Program-made: the position numbers and the translations under genes
Assembly: GCF_010093595.1 (NCBI RefSeq)
Contig: NW_022985440.1
Coordinates: forward strand, 1,144,089 to 1,208,088
Length of the DNA: 64,000 nucleotides
Origin: Mytilinidion resinicola
Lineage: Eukaryota; Ascomycota; Dothideomycetes; Mytilinidiales; Mytilinidiaceae
Reading direction: 5' to 3'
In this document: positions 21,493 through 34,649 of the stretch, in pieces
Position numbering within the stretch: position 1 is the stretch's first letter
Layout: every line of letters begins with the position of its first letter
The notes under the pieces: model-generated
The model's input: only the letters and a program-made list of their open reading frames with translations
What the model was told of the DNA's origin: nothing
Databases searched by the model: none

Positions 21493-24364
21493 TCAGGAAG
21501 CAACCCCGGGACCCTTCGGGTACTCGCCAGGCACATGCAAATCCGAAACGCTGAGGCCCGTGTTGTTCCTCAAGATACCGGGAAAGGCCTCTCCAGATGC
21601 GCCTGTTGCCTTAATGGTACTAGCTGAGGCAGCTCCAGTTGCTGCCTCAGCTCCCCCTAAAAAAGGCGCCTCTGCGGTGGAAGTGGAAAGCGAGGTGGGG
21701 ACTGTGGAGATGGTGCTTGTGAGACTGACTGGCGCGCTGGGAGCTGACATGAGAGGTAGCGCCGGGGCTGGGTGAGACAATGCCTCCGTGGGCGTTGCTT
21801 GTAGATGAGAAACTGGTGCGGTCTCTTCGGCTACCGGAGCCACCGCTGGCTCTTGTTCGTTCTGCCCATCGTGCTGGTGGTGATGGTACGTTTCCGCGCC
21901 AAGGGCTCCGGCGGCGACTCCTCCAGCTGCAGGAGCCATCCAGTCGCCGTAACTACTCTCGTGTCGTTGCACAGCAGGCTGGCTTTGGGGAACAGAAGAT
22001 TGTGGTTGGGAATAAATTTGTGGTGATTGGGGTTGATAAGCGGCCGGGGGAGGGTTCGATGAATTTGGGTATGGGGCTTGATAATAAGAATTGGTTTGTT
22101 GAGAATTGGGTTGTTGATAGGTGTTCAATCCCCCAGCCACAGGATTTCCGTACTGATCTTCGTACGGAGGGTATGGGGCATGTTGCTGAGGAAGCTGTTG
22201 AGGCTGCTGAGGGATCTGTTGAGATTGCTGAGGAATCTGTTGAGACTGGCTAAGGTCGTTGGAGACTGGGGCTTCTCTCGTCTCTGGATAAGACGCTTGC
22301 AAGCCTCCGGCCGCGGTCGTTAGGTCATGATCGATGTCCGAGCTACCACTAGAAGGCGAAAGTGGTGCTTGTAAGTGACGGTTCACCTGGATATCGCTTG
22401 GAAATCGCCCACCTGGAGATGGTCGTTGCTGGAGCTCTTCCGTAGCGGGCTCGTTCATCACCGACTGATTCGCAGAATATGGGACTGCGTCTGCCTCGTC
22501 CTCGTCCAAACCTCCATCGCTGCTAACGGATCGATGGCTTCCTTGGCTAACGCTTCGGGCATGTCGTCGAACGAACGCATTCCGCTCTTCGCCAGTCTTC
22601 TCGGTCAGGCTCTTGATGTCTTCATACCAAGCCATCATAGTGTCGTATGACTCTGCCCTGAACACCCAAGAGTGGCCGCGATGCATGGACCCAGTTTGAC
22701 GGCCTTTCAAGACAAACTTGTGGGAGGATCCACCAGGCTGCGAGTGCGATCCGAGTTTCTGATCTGGTAGGTAAAGTGACATAACAGGCGGCTGAGTGTA
22801 GATACGGTCCGCAGACTTGAACTCGTGAAGATGTGTAGGAGACAAAACATACCTGGCCAAATTAGCGATGTTTTTGTCATAGGGTCTAGGCATACATACC
22901 ATCCAGGGGTGTAGCTCTTCAAATACTTGCTCTTGCGCTCAAGCATGCCCGCCCTTACCTCTGTCGTTGCAGGATGATTCTTGCCTGGGTATTGGATGTC
23001 CTCAAGCCGTCGCAGCGGGATACGAGGATTGACAAAGTGCGGGTCATTCTCGACATAATGATTCCATTCGAAGTCTTTTGGCATTGCGATCGGGCCATTC
23101 CGTAGCTTGTCAACAGTGGCATATTCTTCATCGGCATCCCGCTTGAGGATGGTCGCTAGAGCATTGTACGATTTCTGAATTTCCCCAACAACAATGGATT
23201 CTAGCTCTCTTCCAGAGTTTTCGAGGTTCAGGTATGCCTAGCAAAATCAACATATGTTTCCAACGCCATGAGCCGTTGTCACCACTCACCCGATGCAAGT
23301 AGTTTTCTTCGTCAATTTGCCTCTCGATCTGACGATCAACGCCTAGACGGACGACGTAGGGATCACCTTTTCCAGCAACAGATGACGGGTCGGTATCAAT
23401 TAGGTTGAGGGACTCTTCAAGGCTTGCGACAGCTTTGCGCGTGCTTTCCTTCTCCTTCTCGACAGAATTCTTAAAGTCACCTGAAAGCGATTTGATCTCC
23501 TTGATTTTTTGCGCCAGATCCTGCCTCAAGCCATTCAGTTGCCCAATGACATCGATTTCAATATCCCGTGCTTTGTTTGCTTCTACTACGGTCTGCTTAT
23601 GGAAGTCCCGAAGAATGCGATTTGCTTCGTTCAAGCCTCCCTCTGTCAGGAAGGCTGATGGCGCGTTTGTATTGTTGATAACATTGGAGACCTTGAGTAA
23701 CGTTTTGGAGCGGTGCTCGTAGGAGGTCTGAACTTCGCGGAAATAGGCTATGATGTCTTTGAGTAGCTTTCGCCAAGCTACGAGATCTCTTTATTAGCTT
23801 CTTATGTGATTGTATCGCATACGCGATTTACTGACCTTGAAAGCGGCTCGCAAGAACCTCAGTCGGGTTTCCCGTGGTTGGAACAGGAGTATAAAAAACG
23901 CTATTCTCTTTGCTAGCGGCCGGACCCTCGTCTTCGATGTTGACACCGCGTATACTGCCGGCATGCAAGCTACGCTTGCTTCCACTGCGCTTCAGGCTTC
24001 CTGTTCTTCGGACCGACCCCTTCTTCTTTAGAGTTCCGCTGCGCGCGGGAGCGGCTCCCTGGTTGAGAGTAGATGCATTAGACGCCGTGCGGTGGGGCAA
24101 GTCGCCGTCGTTCAGAACGGAGGTGCCGCGTTGGGTGGCATCGAAGTCCTCCCCGAACTTGCTGCGCTGCGGCGCAAGGGATTGGGACAATGGGGACGAG
24201 ACGCCCGGGTTGCCGGGAGTGGTTCCGAAATCATGCTGGTCGATGTCGAGGTGCGAAGCGTTGGTGGCAGCCGTGCCATAACCTCTATGGAGGTGCGCTG
24301 GGTCGTTAGGCGGAGGAACGGAGTCGTACAAGCCCTGCGAAGGGGTCAAGGGTCTTTGAGCCAT
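21493..24364 (-). CDS. SLM1: Slm1/Slm2-like BAR and PH domain protein (TORC2 effector)
   Basis: Four exons (24364-23836, 23777-23290, 23237-22900, 22852-21493) encode 904 residues. In order: a Ser/basic-rich N-terminal tail (to about 165); an alpha-helical BAR-like region (about 175-430, containing RDIEIDVIGQLNGLRQDLAQK and a KEKESTRK stretch); a PH domain (about 433-545, from RAGMLERKSKYLK through FRAESYDTMMAWYEDI); and a long disordered Gln/Pro/Ser-rich tail with repeated QQIPQQ units. The extreme C terminus reads SDLHVPGEYPKG, a motif conserved in this family. In yeast, Slm proteins bind PI(4,5)P2 at the plasma membrane, link membrane stress to TORC2-Ypk signalling and contact calcineurin. 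Those roles are inferred here. Confidence 0.88.
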
Positions 24365-27300
24365 GTCGTGTCGGGCGCTATCCGGCTACCGGGACCGTCT
24401 ACGAGCCTGAGACAGAGGTGGTGAGAGAGGAGGCAAGACAGCGGAGTGCGGTGGAGATGCTGCAAGCAGGGTGGAGGTTTGGTGTTGTGTTGCTGTGTTG
24501 CGGGGAGGGCCGGGTCTAGACGGTGATTCGATGACGTTTGTGAGGCTGGGCTCTGCGCAATGAATTGAGGCTGAGCAGTTGTCCAACGGGGCACGGGATG
24601 CGGCGCGGATCGCAATAGTCGGCTTCCTCTTCAGACCGAAAAGGAGGGAATATTGGAAGCTGGTGGCGCGGGAGATCTGGAGTCTTGAACTCTGCCCGCC
24701 AGAGCTGGCCTTTTTGACCACGACGTCATTTCGCAAACACGCCACATAAACTGGTCGCCAGTCGCGTCTCTCCACACTCCAGCCTGCGATCGTCGTCGTC
24801 ATCATGCAGCTCATACCCGCCTGACTCCGCCTGAGGCAGTGGTTGTGCTGCCCAAAACGGCCGCCAATGCTCGCGCCGAGTTTGCAGCCTGTTTCCTCCA
24901 TTCGGGATACCCGGCACCCTCTTAGTACATGCGCCAAACCATGGAAACCAGTTGTCCCGGTTTCAATCAGCTCCATTCGGAGATCGGGTGGTGCACTCGG
25001 CATAGGCATGATGAAGATTCTATACGGTAGATCAGGGTTCAAGAGACCTTTCACCGCGTACCCTGCAGCCAATCGCTTTCATATCTAGTCTTTATTCCCT
25101 GCATGGCTTTCTGAAACGGCTTGCCATAGGTCCCCGTGCGGATGCTCGGCAGGGTCCTCCCGTGACCCTGTTCCTTGCAGATATCCGAGGTGTTGCGTAG
25201 CCATATTTCTAGTTACATATCCTCTTGAGTCGCAAGTCCACTATTCTACATCTACCATCACAATAGAAGGCGATCCTACTTTGTTTGACAAAACGGCAAC
25301 ACTTCGTACATAGTCTTCAAAAGAGCACGTTGCCAACTCGGCATCAAAAGCCATTCGGAAGTTTTGGACATCATGGCTTACGGCAAGTTGACTGCCTTCT
25401 GCTCTCCTTCGATCAGCCTGTCTTTCAGAACTATAATGTAGCTGATCGTGTCTCCAGTCATCTCTTTCTCAATTATATCGTACTTTCAAAACTGAACGAA
25501 ATACGAAGATACATCAGTGATGTCGCACCTCATTCCATTCTCCCTCCTTGAAAAGCAAAAAACCAGGCAACCCCACGGTAGCATCGGCGTCTTAATTCAC
25601 GCCGGCATATCTGGCAATGTCGCTTGTAAAGGTGAGCTATGCGTCTTCGCTGCAGACGGATATGCCAACGAGGTCAGCAAACGTCTGGTCGCTAGAGAGC
25701 TTTTTTAGCACGGCGATCTTGTTGCTGATGTCGGCTGTGCTGGGGCCCCACAAGCTGAGGAACATAATGGTATTGGTGTTGATAGGGGCTTGGATGGCGG
25801 AGAGGCTTAGTTGTTGAGTCGGGTATTCGGGTTGGAGAGTCGTGTAGCGGTGGACACTGCTAAAGAAGCCTCCATACCCGTGGAGAGAGTGGGCTACTTT
25901 GAATTCCTTTTCTGAATTGGCTTGGGCTTTGGCATTGTCGTCGCTGTTCAAGGCATTGGCACTGAAGCTTTAGTGGTAAGCTTGCTAGGCTATAGTGAGC
26001 CATATGAAGACTACCAGCGCGAAGCTTTGAGGACTATCTTTATATTACTTTAGTACGTGAGATAAAAGTGAGCTTTGGTTGTAGTCGTAAGAGCGAAAAA
26101 GCGAAAAAGCGAAAGACTAGGAAGCCGCCATTCTCGTGATGCTCTTTTAAATAACATCAAAACGCACGCCTTCGTCAAATGAGCGATCCGGAAGAAATGA
26201 GGATTCGTGAATACGGTGAAAGAAAACTCAATGCCGGCTTGGCTTGAGGGGCCGTAATGAGCCATACGCAGAAAGTAAGTGCGAGTTCCTCGGGTACAAA
26301 GCTACGGTCTTTCTGATATGAGAAATGATAAGAAGCCTTTCTAGTAATTGTAGAATAAGAAACTATACGCATGATGCTATTTCGATGCGACGCCCTTTCC
26401 GTCTGTACAAGAACGCGCAGGGCTCCTTTCAAATCGCATCCCGGCTCGCATCCTCAAACCCCGAGGGGCACTGAGCTCTTAGACACAATCAGCCTTTCGT
26501 ATCTCGCTTTTTTCTGCGGAGCACATTTTGGCTGCCCGTTTTCACCTCTTTCTCCAATTCTTTTATGCGTGCAAAATGGGTGAAGACCGTGGGTCTCGCA
26601 GATTGACTCTTAGACTGAGAGACAGACAGACAACGATAGGTTTCGGATGATCCAAGATACGAGTCGCCTGAATCTGCACTGCTATTGGGTGTGATATGAA
26701 TCGTGGGCAAACGAAGAGACAGAAGTGTGGTTGAAATAAGACTTTCCGTGTCTCGCGAGTTTGAAGCTTGCTGGTTGCCTGACAGATCGTATCTTCAGGC
26801 TTGACATATCAGGCCCACTATGCCCGTGTGTGGTGAAGCTTAATTCCATTACAACGCCAAATGTGGTAGACCGAGCGAAATATTTCAATACTGAATTTCG
26901 ACGGAGAGCAGATGGAAGGGTCTGGGAAAGTTTGGATGAATACCTACGCTAGAGATATTCGAGTTTTGCTTGAGCTGTCGTGACAGAGTTTACAGTATTG
27001 ACCCGACCTTACCTCTATGATGCATGCTGAAGCCCAGTACTGTTTCTTATTGAAAGCAAGGAATCTGCTGCTTGGTGCTTTGAACGCATATGGTGTCGCA
27101 CCACAGCACGACAAGAGCGGATTACTGACGGGGGCTGGCAATTCGGGAAAGAATTGAGTGCATAGATAAAACGACACATCATTCTTGTAAGGACGGATAG
27201 CTAATGCCCACCTAAACAGTCCGGTTGAATTAGGGAGTAAGCAGGAAGAAGCCAGCTGCGAATGGGTGCTGGATGGCAAGGTGAAGCTGCAGGAGCCCCG

Positions 27301-29156
27301 ATGGTGTGGTGTCTAAACGCGTGGCATGATGGTCGTTCGTGAGGGTGTCTCCCATTCATGCGGAGGCGCTTCGGAGGCGCTATTATCGGCGATGATGAAT
27401 GATGAGACTGCAAAAGTCTGAAATTCCGAGAGTGACGACGACGAGAACACTTCCGCGGCAGCATGAGTGGGATCACATGATCTTCATTTTGTTATCGGCC
27501 AAGCGGCTCAGCCTCCGTTGATCGTCTTATGGCCCGTCCCACACCAATGTTTCCATCATCAAAAGGGGCCGCCACGTCCACCAATCCTTCGGCCCCCAAG
27601 ACGACGGGGTTTCTTAGAGCAGCAAACCGCACGTAAGTCGAAATCTACACACCAGCCTAGCGGCATCAGCCACCATCGCTGGCCTGACGAGAACGGGCGA
27701 CAATGGTTCATCAGACTAACAAGCAGCTCTGAAAGATGAATGGCGAGGGCAATTGACAACCATAGTGAGGCCGAAGGTGAGACCTAGCACGGCGCCTCAT
27801 CACAGTGTCTCTCGCTGTCTTCGTATTCGCTCGGAATCCCCCTACCATGCACCGCTGTGGTATGTTAACGGTATGTGATGACTTATCACGGCACGGATCC
27901 GCTGTGGGGAACAACTGTCGTATGCAGGTGTCAGGAGGCAGACTATGTATTGGGAAATCGCTCGCCTTTCACGTCCCCATATTACCGCCGACTCATTCCC
28001 TGTCCCGTAAGCACCAGTATCCACGAGGCTGACTTGAGCACAGATCCGGTATGTATCATGAATATCTAGGAAGAGGATGACAGTGCATCACGCCACTACC
28101 CAGCTGTGTCCTGTGTTAACATCGAGGGATGGATAACTAAGCCTTGCGGGCGGAAAATACATCCCAGCAAAGACTTGGGTTGTTGCGAAGGTAAGGGTGC
28201 TTGTGCTGGGCTCGTACACAGGCCGTCATGCTGATCCTTCCTTTTAGCTTGCCCAAAGCACTAGCAGCATGGATCTGCGAGACCAGCTCTTGCCGGTCAC
28301 GACTCAATGCCCTCCTAGGTACCCGTTGTCTATCCCATAAGAAAACAGCCTGGATTTCATTTGCTATTCTTAGGGATCATCGCAACAAGCCGACCACTTG
28401 GAGTGATTCATCTCGTATCTGAACACCGCTCCCGCCGACCCATTTCCGTCTCCCCAAGGAGTCGAGTACGTTGTCTATTGCAATCAATCATCACGACCTC
28501 TTCGTCTTGGTTTCTGAGAATGTAATGAGCTCATGTAGGTAGCATGTCGCGATAAGCTTCTACGCCTAATATGCTGTGCATCTTGAACTACAGCCTTGGA
28601 GCTTTTCTAAGCTCTTGGTAGGCTGGCACCAGCGCCACTAGGGCGCCACTGACAGCCCTTCGACAGCCCAAGGGGCGGACTGATGCAGAAAAGCGCCTCC
28701 AGAAACGGCTGGCTTTGCTCCACAAATTGACAACGCCGCACCTCCTCCACCTTCGCAACCGGTGATCCCACCGACTAAGGGATGGCCCAGGGTCACTGCC
28801 TTCCGGTTCCCCAAACATTCCGATGTACTGTCGTGGTAGTTTGTGCCGCTGGAGCAACGGGTCATCGTGCAGAGGCGGCATCTATCAACCTTGGGTAGAT
28901 TGGTAACGCGAAAAGGAAGTTTACTCGATGATCCGTGGACTAGGTATAATCACCCCATGCCTCTCTTTGAAGGATCTTTCTACTTTGTGTCGCGCAGCCT
29001 GAGATGGCTGAGTTGATCAATTTGTCTTAGAGGAACGTCTTATTCACTCCTTCTCTTCTTTTCTACATGCTTTAAACGACATAATTCATTAATACTTTAA
29101 TTGCTCCTCAATATCTCTCTGGGTCTTGGGCGTCCATCGCCTAAACGAGCTACTCC
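24365..29156. other. Gene-poor stretch
   Basis: The first 700 bp are probably the leader of the Slm1-like gene. After that no gene can be defined. A roughly 100-codon minus-strand frame (25951-25637) has amino-acid usage plausible for coding, but opens with TTG and has no recognised domain. A short GCGAAAAA repeat lies at about 26093-26112. Frames near 27875-28069 and 28588-28881 are unrecognised. Sequence before 29157 is the leader of the MFS gene. Confidence 0.5.
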
Positions 29157-31150
29157 ATGATGGCAGACCTCCCAGCACCAGATATGTCCTACACATCGAA
29201 ACATAACCGTCGCAGCGTCGACGTGTTCGAAGCTCTTCATCACATCAGAGCACAAGAAGAAGCTGGAATAGGCGCCTCGGACTCACACCTTCCGTTAATA
29301 GGTACCCATGAACGGCCTATCAGCATTCCAGCGTCGTCCCTGGGCACCTTCCAGCTACCAGGCGTTCCTGGAGAATGGAGAGTTTCTGGCACAGTCACCC
29401 CCGGATCACACGCCAGCCTGCATCACGCATCCTCAATGATGTCCCTACCCGCCGCGAAATACTCTTCTATACCGCCAGACAGTCCCACACTTCCACCCGA
29501 AAGCGTCGCGGAATCACCACCACCACCTCCCCCCGAAACTTATAACCATGAGATATTCTTCTCTCGGCTCCACGAATATGCATTTATTTTCAATGTATGC
29601 CTTGCGCAGCTTTTCTCCCTCTCGTCCCTCGCCATGACCGTAGCTCCTCTTCCAATAGTCGCAGACTACTTCGATAATCATGATCCTGGGCAACTAAGTT
29701 GGTTCACTGCAGCATATAGCTTGACGGTGGGGACTTTCATCCTTCCAGCTGGGCGGCTTGGAGATATGTACGGCCATAAACGCATTTTCATCTTTGGATG
29801 GCTGTGGTTCTCGTTTTGGTCTATCATATGTGGATTCAGCAAGAGCACTATCATGTTGAGCGCTTTTCGAGCCATGCAGGGAATTGGTCCAGCACTGCTA
29901 GTACCTAACGCAATGGCACTGGTCGGAAGAACTTTCCCTATGGGAATGAAGAGGAATCTCGTATTTTCTCTGTTCGGCGCATGCGGTCCAACTGGATGGG
30001 TCACCGGAGCGTTCTTCTCGTCGCTTTGTGCACAACTAGGTGGTGAGTAGGCCATCACATGCCATCCGAAATCACCCTGTCGTCAGAAATCACACCGTCA
30101 CCCATCACACTGACAAAAATCATTACGCATGTTCTCAATATTGGCAATGCTGACTTACATGATGCAGGTAATAAATTGAAACCTTCCGGCTGGGCATGGT
30201 CCTTTTGGTTTCTAGCCATAGCGACCTTTTTGGTCAGCATCCTATCGTACCTCGTAATACCAGCTCCAACCACCCCACCCCCGACTATGACACCGACCAC
30301 GGATAAAAATCTCTTGCGCTTGTCCCAGCCAATGAGACCTCAGTCAGGAGCTCAGTTCGACTACTTGGGATGTTTCAGTGGAGTTTCCGGTCTGATCCTG
30401 ATCAATTTTGCCGTGAATCAAGCGCCGCTGGTAGGCTGGAAGGTCCCGTACATCTACTACCTACTCGTTCTGGGTGTTGTCGTGTTCGGATTCTTCATCT
30501 ACGTGGAGCTAAAGATAGCGAGTCATCCCCTCGTGCCACTTCGTGGTCTTTCCAAAGAAGCCGGCTTCGTGCTTGGCTGCATCGCCGCTGGATGGGGAAG
30601 CCATGGCATCTGGATCTATTACTACTATCTGTTCCTGGAGGACCTGCGCGGATGTACGGCGCTTTCTGCAGTCGCACAGACGCTTCCCGTGGCGGTGACG
30701 GGTACGATGGCTGCGCTCAGTACCGGGTTCCTGTTGAAGAGGTTCCAAGTAGGCTACGTGATGATGGCAGCCATGATGTGCTTCCTGCTTGGCGCCATTC
30801 TTCTCGCTACTGCACCTGTTGACCAGAGCTACTGGACTCAAACCTTCCTATCAGTTTTAGTCATGCCCGGCGGGATGAACCTGAGCTTTCCGGCTGGAAC
30901 TATCATTCTCAGTAATGCTATGCCGCGTGAGCACCAGGGGATAGCAGCAAGCTTGATTAGTACAATGGTCAACTACTCTATCTCGACAGGATTGGGCATT
31001 GCCGGAACGATCGCGGTGAATACGAACGATCATGGACGTGATCCGCTTGGAGGGTTTAGAGGAGCGTGGTACTTCGGTATCGGCCTCAGCGCACTCGGTG
31101 TTTTCATAGCCGGGTGGTTCGTTTATCATTCTAGAGTACCCAAGTCATAA
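29157..31150 (+). CDS. MFS transporter, DHA2/Atr1-like drug or ion efflux
   Basis: Two exons (29157-30042 and 30168-31150) give 622 residues. A long cytosolic Ser/Pro-rich N terminus of about 140 residues, including a run of prolines, precedes the first membrane segment (FIFNVCLAQLFSLSSLAMTV). The hallmark loop 2-3 motif GRLGDMYGHKR lies at about 199-209, and the spacing fits a 14-helix antiporter. PGGMNLSFPAG and REHQGIAASLISTMVNYS in the C-terminal half resemble fungal Atr1/aminotriazole-resistance and boron-efflux carriers. Substrate unknown. The intron is 125 bp, longer than its neighbours, with imperfect GAAATCAC repeats. ATGs at 29157 and 29160 are adjacent; I used the first. Confidence 0.87.
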
Positions 31151-32599
31151 TCGACTGAGCAGTGGTGCTACACAGGGTCCATCGGATGTTGGCGTCTTCT
31201 AGGATGTGCGATTTGAAAAGGTCAGACAGGTTTTCATGTCTGATAGAAAAGGGACTGGCGTTCAATGAAGTGGTTTCAGCAAGTTCGTGTCGACATGATG
31301 TCTACGACATGAGGCAATTTTTTTGTGTTCCAAAATCGGTACTATTTAGCATACGTAATTATTATTATACCCCTTAGAAAATGCGGTATCGAACGCATTT
31401 CCTCGACTGTCGTTCCTTGCATCTACTGATGGGTCTTCAGATGAGCTACGTGATGTCCGCATGATGATTACGGAATCGTCGCACAATGAGTGAATGGGTT
31501 ATGCCTTGGAAGTCGAGCTCCAGATGTTATCAATCACTCCGATATTTCGTACGAAGAAGTTTCGTCTCATGTCCTCACGTGCTCTCACCAAAACAAAAAC
31601 CCCTCCTCACATCAACCCATCCATATATTTCGAAAAATTTCAACCCTACTCGTACTAACCAGCAGGGACCTTGCCCTAGTGGCGTCGGCCCCTTATCTCC
31701 AACATGCTAACCTAGGTCTTGTTTTTCTTTTTGACATTTGGTGTCCAGGTCCGCGTTCGATTCCCGCTCTGGACTTTTTTTTCTTTTCGGAGAAACGCTC
31801 TGAGAGGGGTGGTGTTTTGTTCCTTGGGTAATTCTTTTGGGCTTGCGTGCTGTACGTAGGTAGATAAGGGCAGGTTTCCTTTCCCGCTACCTTTGTAGTG
31901 TTAAGTTGCAAAGAGCCGTGGTGGCCATTTATGAGCCACGTGAGTCCAGGATCAAGCTCACTTAAGCTCCCGCTCGGTTCCATGCATGATGATGTCACTG
32001 GATCTGGTCTCGCAAACTCTAAATCACAACTCTCTTACAACTATATGCGCATTGGCAGCTTAACTTGGACGATGATCGGTAACTCATCGCTACTTTTCGG
32101 TACAATAGGTACAGAGAAAACGGTTTGACTGCAGTCATCAGGACACACGATATCAACAGCAATCAGCCACAGCGCATGCCAAGCCACTATAACAGCCACG
32201 ACCTGAAGCATCTGCCAAGTTGGAATTCCAACTTGGCAGTGGTGAAAGCGTGGCACAAGCAGCATGGATCATCAATATTTCACGACTTAGTTGTCCACGA
32301 GGAGCTTTAAGGCGCTCCATGCTTTCTCATATTGGATGCCAGCTTTCAGGCTGTGCGGGGAAATACGAAATGATGTAGAATTAACACATGGAGTGAAGGG
32401 ATATATAACAGCTGGGTCGCAAGTGTGGCTGAGGTAGACCTTCATTGATCTTCCTTCGTTTCACGGTGAATTGCATTGTTGTCATTCGTGTCGTCACTCG
32501 TGATACACAAGCCTGAGTTGGCACCCTTCATCAACGACGCTCCGTAGTCTTCCTCCTCCAACCTCCATCAATTTCGCAATCTCAAAGCCACACTTCATC
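31151..32599. other. Intergenic region with a tRNA-like stretch
   Basis: Around 31672-31690 a sequence resembles a tRNA A box (GCCCTAGTGG). Around 31753-31763 a B-box-like GTTCGATTCC is followed by a T-run. They lie about 80 bp apart, but no complete cloverleaf could be folded by eye. A TATA-like ATATATAA at about 32401 precedes the PAP2 gene by 200 bp. Confidence 0.35.
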
Positions 32600-34095
32600 A
32601 TGGGCCTCTTTACACGCCGCCGGCGTCCAATTGACGCGAATACTACGACTGCGACAGGCGCAACGCCAACTACACGCGAGACTACCGGTCGCCGGGGAAT
32701 CATGGGTCGCCACGAGAAACACCCGCACTCCGGCAGCGCTGCCTCTTGGAACACGCGCCCATCGTTCGGACAGTGGTTTAAGGCGACATGGCTAGATATC
32801 TTGACGATGATCATCATGGGCGCGATTGGGTTGGGCGTATACGAGGCTGACCCTGCACCTTCGAGGAGCTTCCCTGTGGATTTCTATGATGGCGAAATTG
32901 TGTAAGTTCAGACACCAGCATCAGAGTGTGCTTCAAGTGAAATTCGGGGCTTGGTATTGTCGCAAAGTTAACAATAGCTGATTCTGAGCAGGTACCCGGA
33001 ATTCTCGTATCCTCTACGAAAGGAGATCGTTCCAATCTGGGCAGCAGCTCTCATGGCTGCCCTGATTCCGATCGCCGTCTTTCTGATCATGCAAATCCGA
33101 GTTCGAAGCTTTTGGGATGTCAACAATGCTGTAAGTCCTACAAGGTTCCCTATTTATCTTTGAAAAGCCTCCAAGAAGATCGAGTCTGACGCATATCAAA
33201 CATTCAGACTATCGGCCTCCTCTACTCTCTCATTACAGCCGCTGTGTTCCAGGTATTCCTTAAATGGCTCATCGGCGGTCTCCGACCACACTTCCTCTCC
33301 GTTTGCAAGCCTGCCGTCCCCGTCGAAGGCCTCCAGACCGGTACCGGTTTCCGTCAAATCATGTACGACCGAAAGGTCTGCACTGGCGACGAGAACCAGA
33401 TCAACGACTCTTTAGAGAGCTTCCCTTCCGGTCATACCACAGCTGCATTCGCTGGATTCGTGTTCTTGTATCTCTACCTCAACGCCAAGTTGAAGGTCTT
33501 CTCAAACTACCACCCAGCTATGTGGAAGCTCATTGCTATCTATGCTCCCATTCTCGGCGCTGTGCTAATCGGGGGTGCTTTGACTATCGATGAGTAAGTC
33601 ATTCTATTCTTCGAACCCCGATATATATCAGGGCATTTCTGACACATTTGTAGATTCCACAACTGGTACGACATCATTGCGGGCGCAATCATCGGCACCC
33701 TAATGGCCTTCAGTGGCTACAGAATGACCTACGCAGCCATTTGGGACTTCCGCTTCACCCACATTCCCCTAATGCGCCACGCCCCCTTCATATATGGCGC
33801 CGGTCCCTCCACTTTCGACGGCTTTCACGACGCTGTCTGGACTCGCAAGGCCGGATGGGGCCTGCAAGAAGGTGGGGCCTGGGGCGGTGCGCCTGGTGAT
33901 GCACACGACGGACCTCGTGGGACGATGCCGGGCGCCGCTGCTACTGGCAACGGTACTGGCAATCACTATCGCCATGGGTCTAATGGTGCTGGAACTGGTG
34001 ATGTCCTTGGGAACGGGAGTCATGCTGGACGGCATTCGATTGGTCGGAGACCAGTTCCGCCAGCGAAGCATGGGCACGGGGATAATATCGTCTGA
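32600..34095 (+). CDS. PAP2-family lipid phosphatase (DPP1/LPP-like)
   Basis: Four exons (32600-32901, 32992-33130, 33208-33593, 33654-34095) give 422 residues. It is a multi-pass membrane phosphatase, probably acting on diacylglycerol pyrophosphate, phosphatidate or similar lipids in ER or vacuolar membrane. The three-part signature is visible: K166-x6-R173P174 in KWLIGGLRPHF; the phosphatase loop SFPSGHTTAAF with P220-S-G-H223; and H278-x3-D282 in EFHNWYDIIAG. The arginine expected before the last motif is not in its usual position (ALTIDEFHNW), a variant I associate with a fungal subgroup. The last 80 residues are a Gly/His-rich cytosolic tail. Three short introns of 90, 77 and 60 bp keep frame. 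Confidence 0.92.
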
Positions 34096-34649
34096 TTTAC
34101 CTTCAAGTGAAGTGTGGGTGCTCCGCGGATCTGGAAGGATGACACAGAGCTGAATATCAAACGACATGATTCTATACAGGAGGGAGTTACTTCGGTTCAG
34201 AATGATCAGCATGGCGTTCCTGGAACTTGAACTTGAACTGGGGGCGAGATACCTACTTTGCTATACATAGCAAAAGTAACAATACTTTATTGGCTTCATA
34301 CAATTCAATCGTAATCTTTTCAAATTTCCGTCAAGATGTTTTCTTCCATTCTGTCTAGCCTGGTTTCTTTCTGCCTTAGGTACGGTGGGAATAGAGACGG
34401 CACGTGAGCATAAACGGTTTGGGAAAAGCGCGAAAAGGTGACGCAGATGCGCACAGGCGACGGCCTGACAATAGCATCGCCCCAACACCGCCAATATCAT
34501 AGATGAGAGCAGCAGCAATACTAGGAAAGTGTCTGGATTGATCCGTATTTGCGTTTGGATGTATAAAGGTGTCTCACAGACTCCTAGCCCGGCCAGATTA
34601 CTAGCTCTCCTTCTTTCTCTCAGCCTCCTAAGTCGACAACCGCAGACGT
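34096..34649. other. Intergenic region
   Basis: Probable 3' UTRs of the PAP2 gene and of the small minus-strand gene that follows. No supported ORF. Confidence 0.45.

Noticed and set aside
24386..25072. 228-codon minus-strand frame upstream of the Slm1-like gene
   Set aside because: Lies where the leader of that gene is expected and is low-complexity toward its end; no domain.
25637..25951. Possible small minus-strand gene
   Set aside because: Composition looks coding but it opens with TTG just after an in-frame stop, and no convincing upstream exon could be joined.
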